Below are positions 1 to 11,195 of a stretch of DNA of 64,000 bases, one piece after another. Position 1 is the first letter of the stretch. Every line of letters begins with the position of its first letter. The notes under the pieces are model-generated. The model was given only the letters and a program-made list of their open reading frames with translations. It did not search any database and was not told the DNA's origin. The translations under genes were made by a program, and so were the position numbers. Source of the stretch: Epiperipatus broadwayi (lineage: Eukaryota; Onychophora; Udeonychophora; Euonychophora; Peripatidae); assembly GCA_028023455.1 (NCBI GenBank), contig JAQFVV010006647.1:126001-190000 (forward strand), in the 5' to 3' direction.

Positions 1-500
1 CACACAATATCAAATTTTCAGATGAATATAAGTAAATTTGGTACAACAAAACTTATATTACCACCAGTATTCTATGTTAGCAAGAACAGTTTTACTTATC
101 ATATTTGGTGCAATGATGTGGTATAACAAAAATAATATTTCGGTTGTGATCGAGACAAGCTTGGTAAGGTACCTTGTTGCAACATTCGTAAAACATTAGA
201 ACATGAATAACAAAATTGCTTTTTTATATTATTTTGTAAAGAAATTATAGTAATTTTTTATTTATATTTGAACATAACACTATTAAAACTAAATGCTTCA
301 ATTTTAATATTATGTTATTGTCTTAATTTAATTAGTTTAAATTATGTTCATTTTCACATTGTTAATTAATATATAACAGAAATTTAACAGTTATAAACTA
401 TTATGTTTTTCATCTAACTAATAATTGGAAAATAAACAAATTAAAAAAAAAAAAATTGTTTTACTTAAGGGTATAGTGAGATGTGAAGAGGGAGATTAAG
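1..500. other. A+T-rich DNA, no gene seen
   Basis: No coding exon or strong repeat is recognised. It may be the interior of the hAT-like element whose possible end lies at 501-537. Confidence 0.4.
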
Positions 501-537
501 GGTACCACCACACCATAAAGATTGGGAAACAGTGTTT
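501..537 (-). repeat. Possible hAT-type terminal inverted repeat
   Basis: Read on the minus strand, the segment begins ACACTGTTTCCCAATCTTTA and continues with a GTGTGGTGGTACC stretch. This resembles common hAT ends of the CAGTG-TTTCCCAA-C type with a following GGTACC motif. The partner end is not in the window, and one base of the expected CAGTG differs. Confidence 0.35.
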
Positions 538-1206
538 TAGATAAAAGTGTTAAATCTAATAATAATTTTTTGATTGATGCCTAGTTTTCATTTGGTTGTT
601 TAAAATTTATTTTAATGAAAACAAAAAAAAATGGTCCTAAGTTTGTATTTGAGAAAAGTGACACATTATTGCTATAAAGAGCAAAGTGGATATTAACTTG
701 ACCAGTTTTTAATACAAAACATTTTTGGTCATTAACTTATTCTAGTGGTTTAAAATAAGTGACATTATAAATAAGCGAATTTAATCAGATAGATTTTTTA
801 TTCCATGATTGTTTACTTTCATTCATATATATAATATGAATTTGCATACTGGATTTTGGAATGAACAATGAAGCATAAGAAATTTTTTATATAAATAGAA
901 GCTTTTGTTATTCAATTATTTTCCTTAATTTATTCCATATCTCTTAGATAATGACTTTATTATGAACATTGTCTTACAATTTGTCTATATGGCTAAATTT
1001 AATTCAGAGGTGGGGAATTTCCGGCTCTCAAAAACTTTCAATATTACCCCAAACATTTTCAAAAATGAATATAAACTGTCCTTGCATAAAATTTCTATTT
1101 AAACATGCGCTTAGTTCAAATATTAAATTAAGAGTTAAGTAAAATAAAATATTTATTTTCTCAATTAATCCAATCTTTATAATAGTTCTAGTTCATTCTA
1201 TCAGAG
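538..1206. other. A+T-rich DNA, nothing recognised
   Basis: No reading frame, splice-flanked exon or clear repeat was identified here. Confidence 0.4.
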
Positions 1207-1250
1207 ATGCAATACATAATCTATTGTGTGAAATATATTATTTCTAGACC
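1207..1250 (-). repeat. Short duplicate of the LINE endonuclease-region sequence
   Basis: The stretch with acataatctattgtgtgaaa and the following ttatttctagacc recurs at about 9266-9306, inside the endonuclease part of the adjoining minus-strand LINE. It sits directly beyond that LINE's 3' end, so it is a separate truncated LINE fragment. Confidence 0.6.
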
Positions 1251-1546
1251 ATGTCCCTTATAAATGATGCGATGCACTATGGCTTCTGTTTTCCTGGAGG
1301 TAGAAATCTCTCAGCCATTATGGTCAGATAAATGTTAGCCACTTTATTTTCCCCACTAAGTTTTTCCCATATTTTTCTCTATCCTGCTCCATCCCATTTC
1401 CACAACACTATCTTTGTCCACTCTACAGCCTTTATATCTATATCCCCCTTATCTTTTCTTAAATCCAGCTTACAAACCAAGGACCTACTTTCTGTATAAT
1501 CACTTTGTTTATATTTATTCTCCCATAACTTCATTATTTGTATCTG

Positions 1547-3435
1547 TCTTATCTGACCTTGCCTTCAGAACTGGACTAGTCCAGATTCCTTTCTTATCTT
1601 AAATTGTGATCATTTATACCGCAAATAAAATGATCACGAAGTGCTTCATTCATGAAATCTTTGAATTCGCACTTTAGTGCCAAAGAATGGATTTTCGTTG
1701 CAAACTCTCTAGCTTCCCCCCTCCCCTCTGCTCTTGGATGCAGAGATTGAAATAATATCTGCATTATTGTCAAGGGTTTTGGGGAAAAATAATCTGTGAG
1801 ACTTGTAAACGTTTTGTCAAAATTTGAGGACCTACTGTGGTCATTAACGTGGCTAATTTTACCTATGCTTCTTAATCTGATTAGTCTGTACGTAAAATAT
1901 TAATCGCTCTTTATAGCTTGGTCAGCTCTCAGGATGAACTGGGTCAAAAGCTTTCATGGCGCCAATAGAATTAGCTATTTTTTATTTCCCCCTTTAACTC
2001 TTAGAGAAATACTACCAATTTTTATTTTTGCGAATTACCACTTATAATTACTTTTACAACTACTGTTTGTAAATATTCTACAATCTATTTTTATTTATTT
2101 ATTTTTTTCGAGTTACCACTCGTAATTTTAATTTTACAGCTACATTTTGTAACTGGGTATTAAAAAAATCAAGTAACAAAGCTAACAATTCACTAGGGTG
2201 GGCTTCTGTTGCTTTGTTCCGAGTAAAGCTCTCGTGATTGGTTGAAGCTTTTAATTGACACACCTTTACGTTTGCGGTCAATTTTTCATTCAAACAGATT
2301 ATATGATTTTAATAACTATAATATAAATATGATGAATGTCTTTAGCCACAGTTACATATTTACTTTATTTTTCCAGCCAATTCTGTTGGAACTGATATAT
2401 TTTATACTATTTTCCAGTCAAGGGGGAAAAATATTTTTGTCTCTGACAAATCTGTTTTTCATTTGGACAGATCTATGTGATATTTTATTACTGATTTGTA
2501 AATACGGCGAATCTATTTGCTTTGCATTCGCGTATTTTTCAAACTGCCGAATTTGATTTTTATTCAGGTAGAATAGTGATTTTTAATACTACGAATGTCT
2601 TTAATTGCTTGTTACTTGTGTATTAATCTATTTTTCCAGTCGTGGAAAAAATTTTTTTAGTCTCTGTGCCAAATCTGTTGTGTTTGGCTGAATTGCAGGG
2701 TTCAGATTCAAACAAATAGTAATATGAAAATAAATATGAACACTCCCAAAATAACTGTATAAGTAGATAAATGTGGTTAATACTATACTGGTCATTCCAA
2801 ATGACTGGATTCACTTCCAGCTATATATATTAGCTTGCCTCGTGAGTTCTAGTCTTAACTCTTCCAGCTGTATTGGACAGCTTGCCTCGAGTTTGTTTAC
2901 TCACTTCATGATTCGTTTTATTTGCAGCATAAATGTTCACAATTTAAGACTCATCCTGTCAACTGCGCCAAATCTGTCGTGTTTGGCTGAATGGCAGGGT
3001 TCAGACTCAAAACAACAGTAATATCAAAATAAATATGAACACTCCCAAAATATAGTTGTAAGTAGATAAATGTAGTTAATACTGTGCTGGTCATGCCAAA
3101 TGACTGGACCCACTTCCAGCTGTATATATTAGTTTGCCTCGAGTTTGTTAAATGACTCTTTCGGCTGTACTTAATAGCTTGCCTCGAGTCTGCCATAGTT
3201 GTAGCAGCTTCCAATCCTATCGTAATTTGCTTCATTTCTTAGACATATCGATAGTGAATATAATAGAAGCACCTTCGCTGTGGAAGTGATTTCAATGGAG
3301 AGCACATTTGTTCATATAGGTAGACAAACGTTCTCTGGCTTGTCTCCAAAAAGCCTGACTATTTATTGCCAGATCTCTTACCTTACTGGTAGCAATCGGA
3401 TTCAGAGAGTCCACTTCTGAGGCAAGATCTGATAT
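1547..3435 (-). mobile_element. LTR-type insertion with gag remnant inside LINE copy A
   Basis: LINE sequence matching copy B breaks near 1546 and resumes at about 3436. Minus-strand translation from about 1960 to 1605 begins near MKAFDPVHPE and later contains REFATKIHSLALKCEFKDFM and NEALRDHFICG. This is the pattern of Ty3-type gag proteins (capsid region R-E-[FY]-x-x-x-[IL]-x-x-L-A ... L-R-D-x-F-x-x-G). Several frames are interrupted. The outermost ~50 bp at the two ends are similar in inverted orientation (1541-1592 versus 3395-3445). The segment 2000-2160 contains two similar T-rich copies of a TTACCACT-type motif. No pol domains were recognised. Confidence 0.55.
2667..3200. repeat. Tandem repeat, about 300-bp unit, two copies
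   Basis: Two successive copies start at gccaaatctgt (2667 and 2967). They share TTTGGCTGAAT, the run aatatgaacactcccaaaat, a CCAAATGACTGGA block and GCTTGCCTCGAG near their ends. Both lie inside the gag-bearing insertion and may be part of its LTR or leader. Confidence 0.75.
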
Positions 3436-3774
3436 GACAGTATCCTTTCTGCTTGTAAGCATTTACATTAAATTAACAGATGCCTAACATTTTCTACGCC
3501 TTCCTTACATAACTTGCAGATTAAATTATCCCCATTTCTCCATTTGTTTATATTCCCTTATTCCTACCAATCCTGTTCGAACCTTGAAATTCTGTTTACT
3601 TCTATATATATATATATTTAAACTCTTTACTTTCCATATTCTCCATCTTTCCAATTCCCTATTTTTTTAATAATGCATCTATTCTTCTATCCCATTCTTT
3701 GCCATTGTAACACTAAACAGTTCTAACACAACCATTCCACTTTTTGTACAAGTATACTGACATAAAGTCTTTAT

Positions 3775-3930
3775 ACAGAGGCAAAACTCTCCATACTGTA
3801 GCATCACTCAGTGCAAGCCAGTGTAATCCATGGATGTAAGAAGGTTGCACTGAGTGCGCTACTACATGGAGAGTTTTGCCTCGGTGTAAACAGCTTGTGT
3901 AAGCAAAAAGAATGGTGATCATGTGATGTT
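3775..3930. repeat. Hairpin-family repeat, 156-bp copy with 13-bp TSD
   Basis: The insertion begins acagaggcaaaactctccat and ends with ggtgatcatgtgatgtt. It is flanked by ATAAAGTCTTTAT (3762-3774) and ATAAAATCTTTAT (3931-3943). Copy B of the LINE at 38344 has the same site empty (cataaattctttatcc), which confirms the insertion. The inside is a near-palindrome: gcaaaactctcc... pairs with ...ggagagttttgc. Confidence 0.88.
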
Positions 3931-4222
3931 ATAAAATCTTTATCCAAATCTGCATACTGTACTATCTTTCTCACCCATCTTGTTGTCTGTCATTTTCTCA
4001 CAATTCAATACTATTCTGGCTATTCTTTTATTATTCATAAATTGCATTCTACCGAACATTTTCATTTTGCTTTTTCTTTTCTCATATAATATCTTGCCCA
4101 TCTCATTTCTTCTTCAGTTGTCTCCTTTGTTGTCCACACATCTGCATCTAATGCATGTCTACCTACTTCTCTTTGTACTTTTTCCAATAAAATGTCTTTT
4201 TTTCTTCACCAATAAAAAATTG

Positions 4223-5359
4223 TAATTATAAATGTGCGATTTTTTCCGCATATGTAAGTGAAGCTATAATTATAATTTAAGATTAATATACTAGCTTAGT
4301 GCTTTAGGGCTTTACTATTCAAATCCCATACTCATAGCTTTAAGAATGAAAATCTGTTCTGAATTGTTGTACATGTATGCAAAGAGCATGAATTTTTAAT
4401 TAATTATTCCATTGTTTGGAGAGAGCCAAGCATGCCTCTCTTTTATTAATGGCACTGAGGTCATTTGTTATGTAATAAGCCTCTTTGACTTTTCTTTTGG
4501 CATCGCTCTTCTCTGTGCAAATTATTTGGGCAGAACTGGTTCAAATAAGTGGCCTGTAGCTGCTTGGTGGCCCCAGAAGATCGATGTTCCTTCATTTTTG
4601 TTTTTTACTCTATTATATGCAAATCTGTGTTGATACACTCTTGTATTGATGTTAGCCTGAGATTCACGATAGTAAGATACTTTGCAGCCTAATTGAGAGC
4701 ATGCTATTTTATAGACCACATGAGGGGCTTTATCTTTTTCTACTTTATCTTTGGAATTATTTATTATTTATTTTTAAATTTAGCTTCAGAACACCTCCCA
4801 ATACTAATTAAGTAATAAATAATTCTAAGGATGAAATAGAAAAAGATCAAGCCCCTCATGTGGTCTATAAAATAGCATGCCCTCAATTAGGCTGCAAACA
4901 TCTTACTATGGTGAGACTCCGGCTAACATCAATACAAGAGTTTACCAACACAGATATGCATGTAATAGAGTAAAAAACAAAATGAAGGAACATCAATCTT
5001 CTGGGGCCATCAAGCAGCTGCAGGCCACTTATTTGAACCCAGTTCTATCCAAATAATTTACACAGAAAAGAGCGATACCAAAAGAAAAGTCAAAGAGGCT
5101 TATTACATAGCAAATGATCTCAGTGCCAGTAATAGAAGAGAGGCATGCTTTGCTCTCTCCAAACAATGGACTAATTAATTAAAAATTCAAGCTTATTTGC
5201 TTACATGTACAACAATTCACAACAGAATTATCATTATTAAAGCTATGAGTATGGGATTTGAATACTAAATCCCGAAAGCGCTAAGCTAGTAAATTAAAAT
5301 CTTAAATTATAATTATAGCTTCCCTAACGTATGCGGAAAAAATCACACATTTATAATTA
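4223..5359. mobile_element. Foldback made of two inverted Penelope-like element 3' ends
   Basis: The left arm (4223-4768) and right arm (4811-5359) are near-complete inverted copies around a 42-bp spacer. Each arm encodes, outward from the centre, a GIY-YIG-type endonuclease fragment. On the minus strand of the left arm it reads HVVYKIACSQLGCKVSYY, then NINTRVYQHRF and GHQAATGHLF. The right arm repeats HVVYKIAC on the plus strand. This is the usual C-terminal nuclease of Penelope-like elements (Y-K-I-x-C, then Y-x-G-E-[ST], R-x-x-x-H, T-G-H). The copy lies inside LINE copy A. No RT is present, and frames are broken in both arms. Confidence 0.75.
5241..5290 (+). other. Degenerate hammerhead-like motif in the Penelope-like arm
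   Basis: The sequence has ctatgagta, a perfect 7-bp hairpin (GGGATTT, loop gaatact, AAATCCC), then GAAAGCGC. Hammerhead ribozymes are known in Penelope-like elements and have CTGATGA, stem II, then GAAA. Here one G of CTGATGA is missing. The other arm (about 4290-4345, minus) has the same CTATGAG but TAAA in place of GAAA. If real, both copies are inactive. Confidence 0.35.
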
Positions 5360-5399
5360 CTTTTACTAAGTAATTCAACACTCTTTTACTAACACATAA

Positions 5400-6526
5400 A
5401 TAATACATCATTACCATAAGTTAACCCAGCTACTGCCACACCTTTCCATACAATTCTAGCTACATCATATTTATTCTATGAAACACTGTTAATTTTTTTA
5501 TCAGTCATTTTTTTTTCTTCGCTTCAATTATCAATTTTTTCTCCATTCATCCAAGCAATATCTCTGATTACTTACGACGATTCCCAAATAGTTATACCTA
5601 TTCACTACATTTAACTTTATATCCCCTGAAAATGTTCCTTCTCTTTTCTTTCCCCAGAATTTATCATTACTTTTGATTTTACTTCACTAAATTTAATTCC
5701 CACCCATGTGCTCATCTTCATCATACCTTCTATATCTTCCCAATATTTCTATGCCCAAGAACAAATCAGCAAATAAAAGACCTGATAATATATATACTCC
5801 CTTGCCATCTTTTAATGGTATCTCTATCCCTCTTCCTAGTCTTTCCTATTGCTCTTTCCATTTCTCTCATATATAACAAAAACAAAATAGGTGGTATAGG
5901 GCATCCTTATCTTAGTCCTACCCCATTTTTAAATCTAACTGATTCTATATTTCCTAATTGATATGTGTAGTAATTATTTTCATATAATCTCTTGATAATA
6001 TCCACTAAAGCTCCATTCATTCCCAAATGTATTCAACTTACCCATAATCTATTTTTAATTACTCTATCATATGCCTTCTCTGTATCTTTAAAGACCATAT
6101 ATAACTGGCTACTTGTATTCCTACTTATATCTATAAGTTGTGTGACTACAAATAAATCATCTCTTAATGCCTATTCGATCGAAAAATTCTTCTTTATCAT
6201 CTTATTAAAACATAATAGATTTAATTTTGTTTTATTTTCTAAATTCATCACCATCTCTGCTGCCCATCCATCTAAACCTCTTGCCTTTCCACTTTTCAAT
6301 TTCTTCCCTGCCTCATATCAATCATTTTCTCTAAACCTAATATATCCATTACTATATGCTTTTATGTTTGTTGTCACTGTCTTTCACATCTAACATCTTT
6401 TCTATATCCATTACATACTTATTTAAGATTGTCTCTAATTATTCTCTAGAACTACACTTATTTTCCTCATCATGTAGTAATACTATTTCTCTTCTATCCT
6501 AAATTCCTTTTAATATATCACCAAAA
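5400..6526 (-). pseudogene. LINE reverse transcriptase remnant (copy A)
   Basis: Minus-strand translation gives K-S-G-K-A-R-G-L-D-G-W-A-A-E-M near 6.25 kb, the N-terminal RT motif. It then gives a G-x-P-L-S-like motif near 5.9 kb and an LLFADD-equivalent region near 5.77 kb, each in a shifted frame. The same order is seen in copy C at 39582-40526. Plus-strand open frames in this interval are shadows. Confidence 0.7.
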
Positions 6527-6532
6527 TTTTTT

Positions 6533-8738
6533 GGGTGCAAATTTAGTACGGGATCTCTGCCATTTTGAATTTCAAAAGTAACCAAAAGCATCGTCTGACA
6601 CATCTAAGTGATAAAAAACTACGCGAAAACAGGAAAAATTTAGAACTTGGGTCACGTGACTTGGAAAAACCCGCCAAAACGTTCAGTTAAAAAAAAAATC
6701 CAAAACACGAAAAATTAACATTTTCTCATTTTAAATTATAAATCAAATAATTTATATATAGAGAGAGCAAGATTACTATATTTAAATCTTAATCAATAAA
6801 TGCTACTTATTATTGCCTAAAAAAGTACATAATAATAATGCGGGGGGGGGGGGGGTAAGAAGACAAAATTTAAAAGAATAACTTTTAAATCTTGTTATTG
6901 TTGAGTTTAAAATCGTAAGAGGTTTTGCGTAGATATCCCTCGAGATTTAAGAGCAGGGCGGAACATCCATCATTCAAAGTAAACTATAAGAAATCATTTT
7001 ATAACTTTTTATAGATTCTAAAAATAGTGAAATAAAGTTAAGCCAGTAAATATGAGTTAATGAATAACATACAATACATGATTTATTAGGTTAGGACTAT
7101 ATGCAAAAAATAAATACAAATATAAGTGAATAATCCCAAAGAAAGCCCCATGCTATAATTTTGCTAGGGGTTACATTTTCTATTTTGACTTAATGGATTT
7201 CGAATCCATTATTTTTATTACAGTACTCTTTGCTCTTTACTCCCTCACACCTACTAGTCGACCATTTGGTTTCCTGCTCTTTGTTTTATTTTACATTTGA
7301 CACCTTTGAACATCCAAAAGTGTTTGACTGTAGCTATTTTCAAGATTGCCTTTGTGGATAAAGATGCACTGCACTTATATTTCTTCCTCTCTCCCATTGT
7401 CTACTTTTGCATTCTTATTTAATGGTTTTCAGTTTTTATATATGTTTCTTTTAACTGTAAAATGCTTAACTTAAATAATTTAGATTTTAGCTTTAGAAAG
7501 ATGCCATAATATTATATATATACACCTACGCACCTATTACAAATGTGTGCGGATTTTAATATTACATTTTATACACCATGGGAGATAGTTTGGTTTTAAA
7601 TAAAATGAAACAAGTACAATCTGCGTACAGATGATACTCACTGCTTCAATATATAAAATCATACCTCAACAAATAATTTTTAAAAATGTTTAGAAAAATA
7701 CGCAAACCACTCTATAATTATTTTGTATACAAATTCTGAGAATTAAAAAGTAACTTTCCTGATATGATGGGGAGAACCGAATAAGGCATATTAAGCCTCT
7801 TACTATGTGCGGATGTACATATAAATATTACCCCGGTCACTATTAAAGTTAGTTATATACAGCTTAATTGTACACAAACATATATACGCGTTAAAATATA
7901 AGAAGATAAAACTCATTAAAGTCTTCATTTGCATTTCATCTATATCAGATCTACTCTTGATTATGTCACTATAATCTGTATATCTATTAACATTGAAATG
8001 AGTTTTATTACCAACAAAGGAAAACAAAAACATATTTTAAATAAATGTAAATATTTTATTTTATTTTAAAAATATTTATTTTAATTCATAATCGCTTTGT
8101 GTCTGTGTTTGTAATGAGTAATATATATTAGATATATATTTCACACAAATAAAATTATGAGTGCATAAAGAAAACAAATAAATGAAACATGATAAATAAA
8201 TAAATGGCTGTTGGGTTTATTTACCTTCATAATCAAAGCTGTGTGCTAAATTTGCATACACTTTGCATTTCTTATAGCAACAGTTTTACTTCGCAATTCA
8301 TTTAGCCACAGCTTTGATAATGAAGGTATTCCTTCAAAAATACTAGCCATTTATTTATTTATCATATTTCATTTATTTGTTTATTTTACGCACTCATAAT
8401 TTTATTTGTGTGAAATATATATATATCGCATATATATTACTTTAATTTGTATAAGGGGGGAGGGGGTGCCTTAGATATCACATATAGTAATCTTGCTCTC
8501 TTTCTATATAAATTATTTGATTTATAATTTAAAATGAGAAAATGTTAATTTTTCGTGTTTTGTCTTTTTTTTTTAACTGCGTTTTGGCAGGATTTTTCCA
8601 AGTCACATGACCCAAGTTCTAAATTTTTCCTGTTTTCGCATAGTTTTTTACCACTTAGATATGTCAGACGATATTTTGGGCTATTTTTGAAATTCAAAAT
8701 GGCAGAGATCGCGTACAATTGCACCATTTTTTGCACCC
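6533..8738. mobile_element. 2.2-kb DNA transposon with ~250-bp terminal inverted repeats
   Basis: The outer ends are GGGTGCAAA (6533) and its complement TTTGCACCC region (to 8738). Arms 6533-6785 and 8486-8738 match over nearly their whole length, including GATCTCTGCCATTTTGAATT, TTTCCTGTTTTCGC and GAGAAAATGTTAATTTTTCG. The element interrupts LINE copy A: flanks continue the LINE on both sides, with a few LINE bases missing and no clear target duplication. The interior (6786-8485) shows no transposase frame, so it looks non-autonomous. Two poly-G tracts (near 6842 and 8455) lie just inside the arms. Confidence 0.85.
8115..8436. repeat. Nested palindromic MITE
   Basis: This is an almost complete inverted repeat: agtaatatatat... 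with tttcacacaaataaaattat and ccttcataatcaaagctgtg on the left, and their complements on the right. The centre lies near 8275. It sits inside the long-TIR element at 6533-8738. Confidence 0.8.
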
Positions 8739-9989
8739 ATCTCTTCAACTTTTATTAATATCCTTCAATAATTTACTATTTAATTTCTTTCTCTTTCTCT
8801 CTATAATGATCTATTTTAGCCAACTTTTTTTTTTAAAAAATATTTTTCCCATTTAATATTAACATCTTTTTCACTGTCTTTGTTTTTAATAGCACATTTA
8901 TATTCTCTGCATGCTTTTCCCTTTCTTTTACACTTTTATTCATTATCACTTTTTTATTACTTTTATTCTCTGAATATTCTTTCTAAAATCCTCTATGCCA
9001 CTTTTTCTAGTTTACCACATCAGTCCTTATATTCATCCCCAACAAACTCATCTATGATTTCTTCTATTTTTATTTTATATTTTTGTAACTTATTCTTGTC
9101 ATTCATTTTCCATCCACATCTTTCATTATTCTTTCTACTTTTATTACTATTTTCCTTCACATTACTAACCATTTGTATTATAAATAAATTATGATCACTA
9201 TTACATACTCTCTCCATTGTCAAATGCTTTAATTTTCCATATTTTATTCATTCTCTTTTTCTCTACTAACATAATCTATTGTGTGAAATATGTTATTTCT
9301 AGACCCTTTCTGTATTGTCCCTCAAATATTTGATAAATTTGCAATGCTGAAATTCACTCTGACAAAATTTTTTTAAAATCTGTCTATTCCTGATATCCAC
9401 ATCTCCAATTTTGCACTATGCCCTTTCATATTTTCTATAATCATTATTTTCTTCCCCCTGTTTTTGAAACTCTGTATATCCTTAACTAGGCATTCATATA
9501 TGCTACTGTTTCATTCCATTATAATTTGACTATCTACAGTGTCCATATACACTATAGCCACTATCCATTTTTGTCTTCCTTACCTTATCTCAAACCACTA
9601 ATGTTCTTGACATTTAACAGTATTTAAATATTTCATAGCTCCACACCAAGTCTTCCAGTGTAGGTTCTACTTCTTCTCTTAGATGTGTTTACACTACTGC
9701 TAATATCTCAAGTTCTTCATTTTAACTGCTTTATTTAATTCCAGTCACTTTTCTGGTCTCCTTCTACTTTGCTTATTCAAATACCCAGTTTTAACAATTT
9801 CTTCTTTTCTTATTATCCTTTTATAAATTCTTTTGATTCTTTCTTCTCTATTACATTTGTAATTATCTTGTCTATTATTAATTTTACAGACCCACTTCCT
9901 CTCCATATCTACATTTATATCTAAATCAGCTACCCTTTATTTATTTCTTGTATTTTGTCCATTCTTTTTCTTTTTGATAATTCTCTCTA

Positions 9990-11195
9990 ATTTAAAATAC
10001 TAGCCCCTTTATACATTTCCTGAACTATAATATTTTTTTTTATAAATCAAACCCCTAATGCTTCACTTCTTTGTTTTGCAAAGTGCAATCCATTTTTACT
10101 ATATAAATCTCTCTTACTAATAAAAAATTCCCACACATCCACAAACATAACATTATTTTTCTCTTATAATTTTTCAATCTTTCATTTATAGAATATGCCC
10201 TATCTAACATATATCTATTGTTTAATCTTGATAGTAATCCAACTATTTCTACTCTACCTTTAATCTTATTCAAATTACTAATCAATTCTTTGTCCTCATC
10301 TATTACTCTCTCTGATGGCTCTAACAAATTATTTGTTCCTATCATAACATAAACATGTCTACTCCCTTGTTTTTTGACCTTTTCTGTAACATCCCATATT
10401 CTAGCTCCAGGCAAACATACTCTTACTTACCTATTGCTATTTTCCTTTGCAATTACATTCCACATCCTCTAATTAGCGAGTCTCTATCATTACTGTCTCA
10501 TAGTTTACTTTCCCTATTTTATCCATAACATTTTCTTCCACCTTCTGGATTTCATTATGTTTTTCTTCCTCATTGTTTCTTTTTGATTTTAATCTTACTT
10601 CTACATCTTTTACTTCTTCCTCTATCTTACTTATTTTTTAACTAACTAACTCCATTGCACTACTTATTTTGTCATCCATATATTTTATCACTCCACTAAA
10701 CTCTATTCTATCTTCCTTAACTACATTTTCCTCCATTTCTCTTGACTTTTTCTTTAAACTATCTGCACTTAGAAATCATTTTTTCACTTCTTTTATCACA
10801 TATAATTATACATGATCTACATATCCATACACATGTTACATGCTTCCTAGTCTTATTGAAGCATTTTAAATGAAAAATATCATATATGTTACACTCTACC
10901 AAAGGACGCCTTATATATACATTGTTGGATACAAATGCAATTCTTATTTTTCAATCCCTTTTTACTCTATATTTAAATTTGTTTATCTTTTATATTTAAA
11001 ATGGCGTATCTATCACTTTCCAAACATTAGCAATATTTTTCTGGATCTTTCCAAATCCAATTAAATCTATCTCTCTACACTCTCCACTTTTCTGTTCACC
11101 TCTATACACTAAGCAAATATTCTGCACCAACAAAATTTTTCTATATGATATTAAAAATATATAAACCTTAATATATCTTGCAGAACAAATCAAAC
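9990..11195 (-). pseudogene. LINE ORF1 remnant: PHD-like finger and SGNH-esterase-like domain
   Basis: On the minus strand, the region around 10.80-10.86 kb reads HLKCFNKTRKHVTCVWICRS followed by C, with the His/Cys spacing and W-x-C-x-x-C of a PHD-type finger. Further along, 10055-10414 is an open stretch of 119 codons. It contains RHVYVMIGTNNL, the I-G-T-N-[DN] block of SGNH/GDSL hydrolases, and a downstream GRVEIVGLLSRLNNR. ORF1 proteins with a PHD finger and an esterase are known in CR1-like LINEs, where they bind RNA and help retrotransposition. Stops interrupt the frame between the two domains. It is a transposon relic, not a host gene. Confidence 0.7.

Larger units (their letters stand above)
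1263..11195 (-). mobile_element. CR1/L2-like LINE, copy A, split by four insertions
   Basis: A non-LTR retrotransposon on the minus strand, about 5 kb once insertions are removed: 5' end near 11195, 3' end near 1263. LINE segments are 8739-11195, 5368-6532, 3944-4183, 3436-3774 and 1263-1546. They align segment by segment with copies B (37692-39045) and C (39212-46487). Decoded on the minus strand, 10.0-11.2 kb is ORF1, 9.2-10.0 kb the endonuclease region, 8.74-8.9 and 5.4-6.5 kb the reverse transcriptase, and the remainder the C-terminal and 3' region. All frames carry many stops and shifts, so the copy is dead. Clade assignment rests on the PHD-esterase ORF1 and an FADDV-type RT seen in copy C, and is approximate. 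Confidence 0.8.

Noticed and set aside
2242-2556. 104-codon plus-strand open frame
   Set aside because: It is A+T-rich and hydrophobic by composition, lies in the leader or LTR part of a decayed insertion, and has no domain.
5255-5290. tRNA gene (hairpin followed by a GAAAGC stretch)
   Set aside because: There is no A or B box and no cloverleaf; it fits the Penelope terminal hairpin better.
5992-6393. 133-codon plus-strand open frame
   Set aside because: It is antisense to the LINE reverse transcriptase of copy A; the minus strand has the RT motifs.
8545-8758. Overlapping 67-codon frames on both strands
   Set aside because: They lie in a terminal inverted repeat of a DNA element, and the same frames are broken in the other arm.
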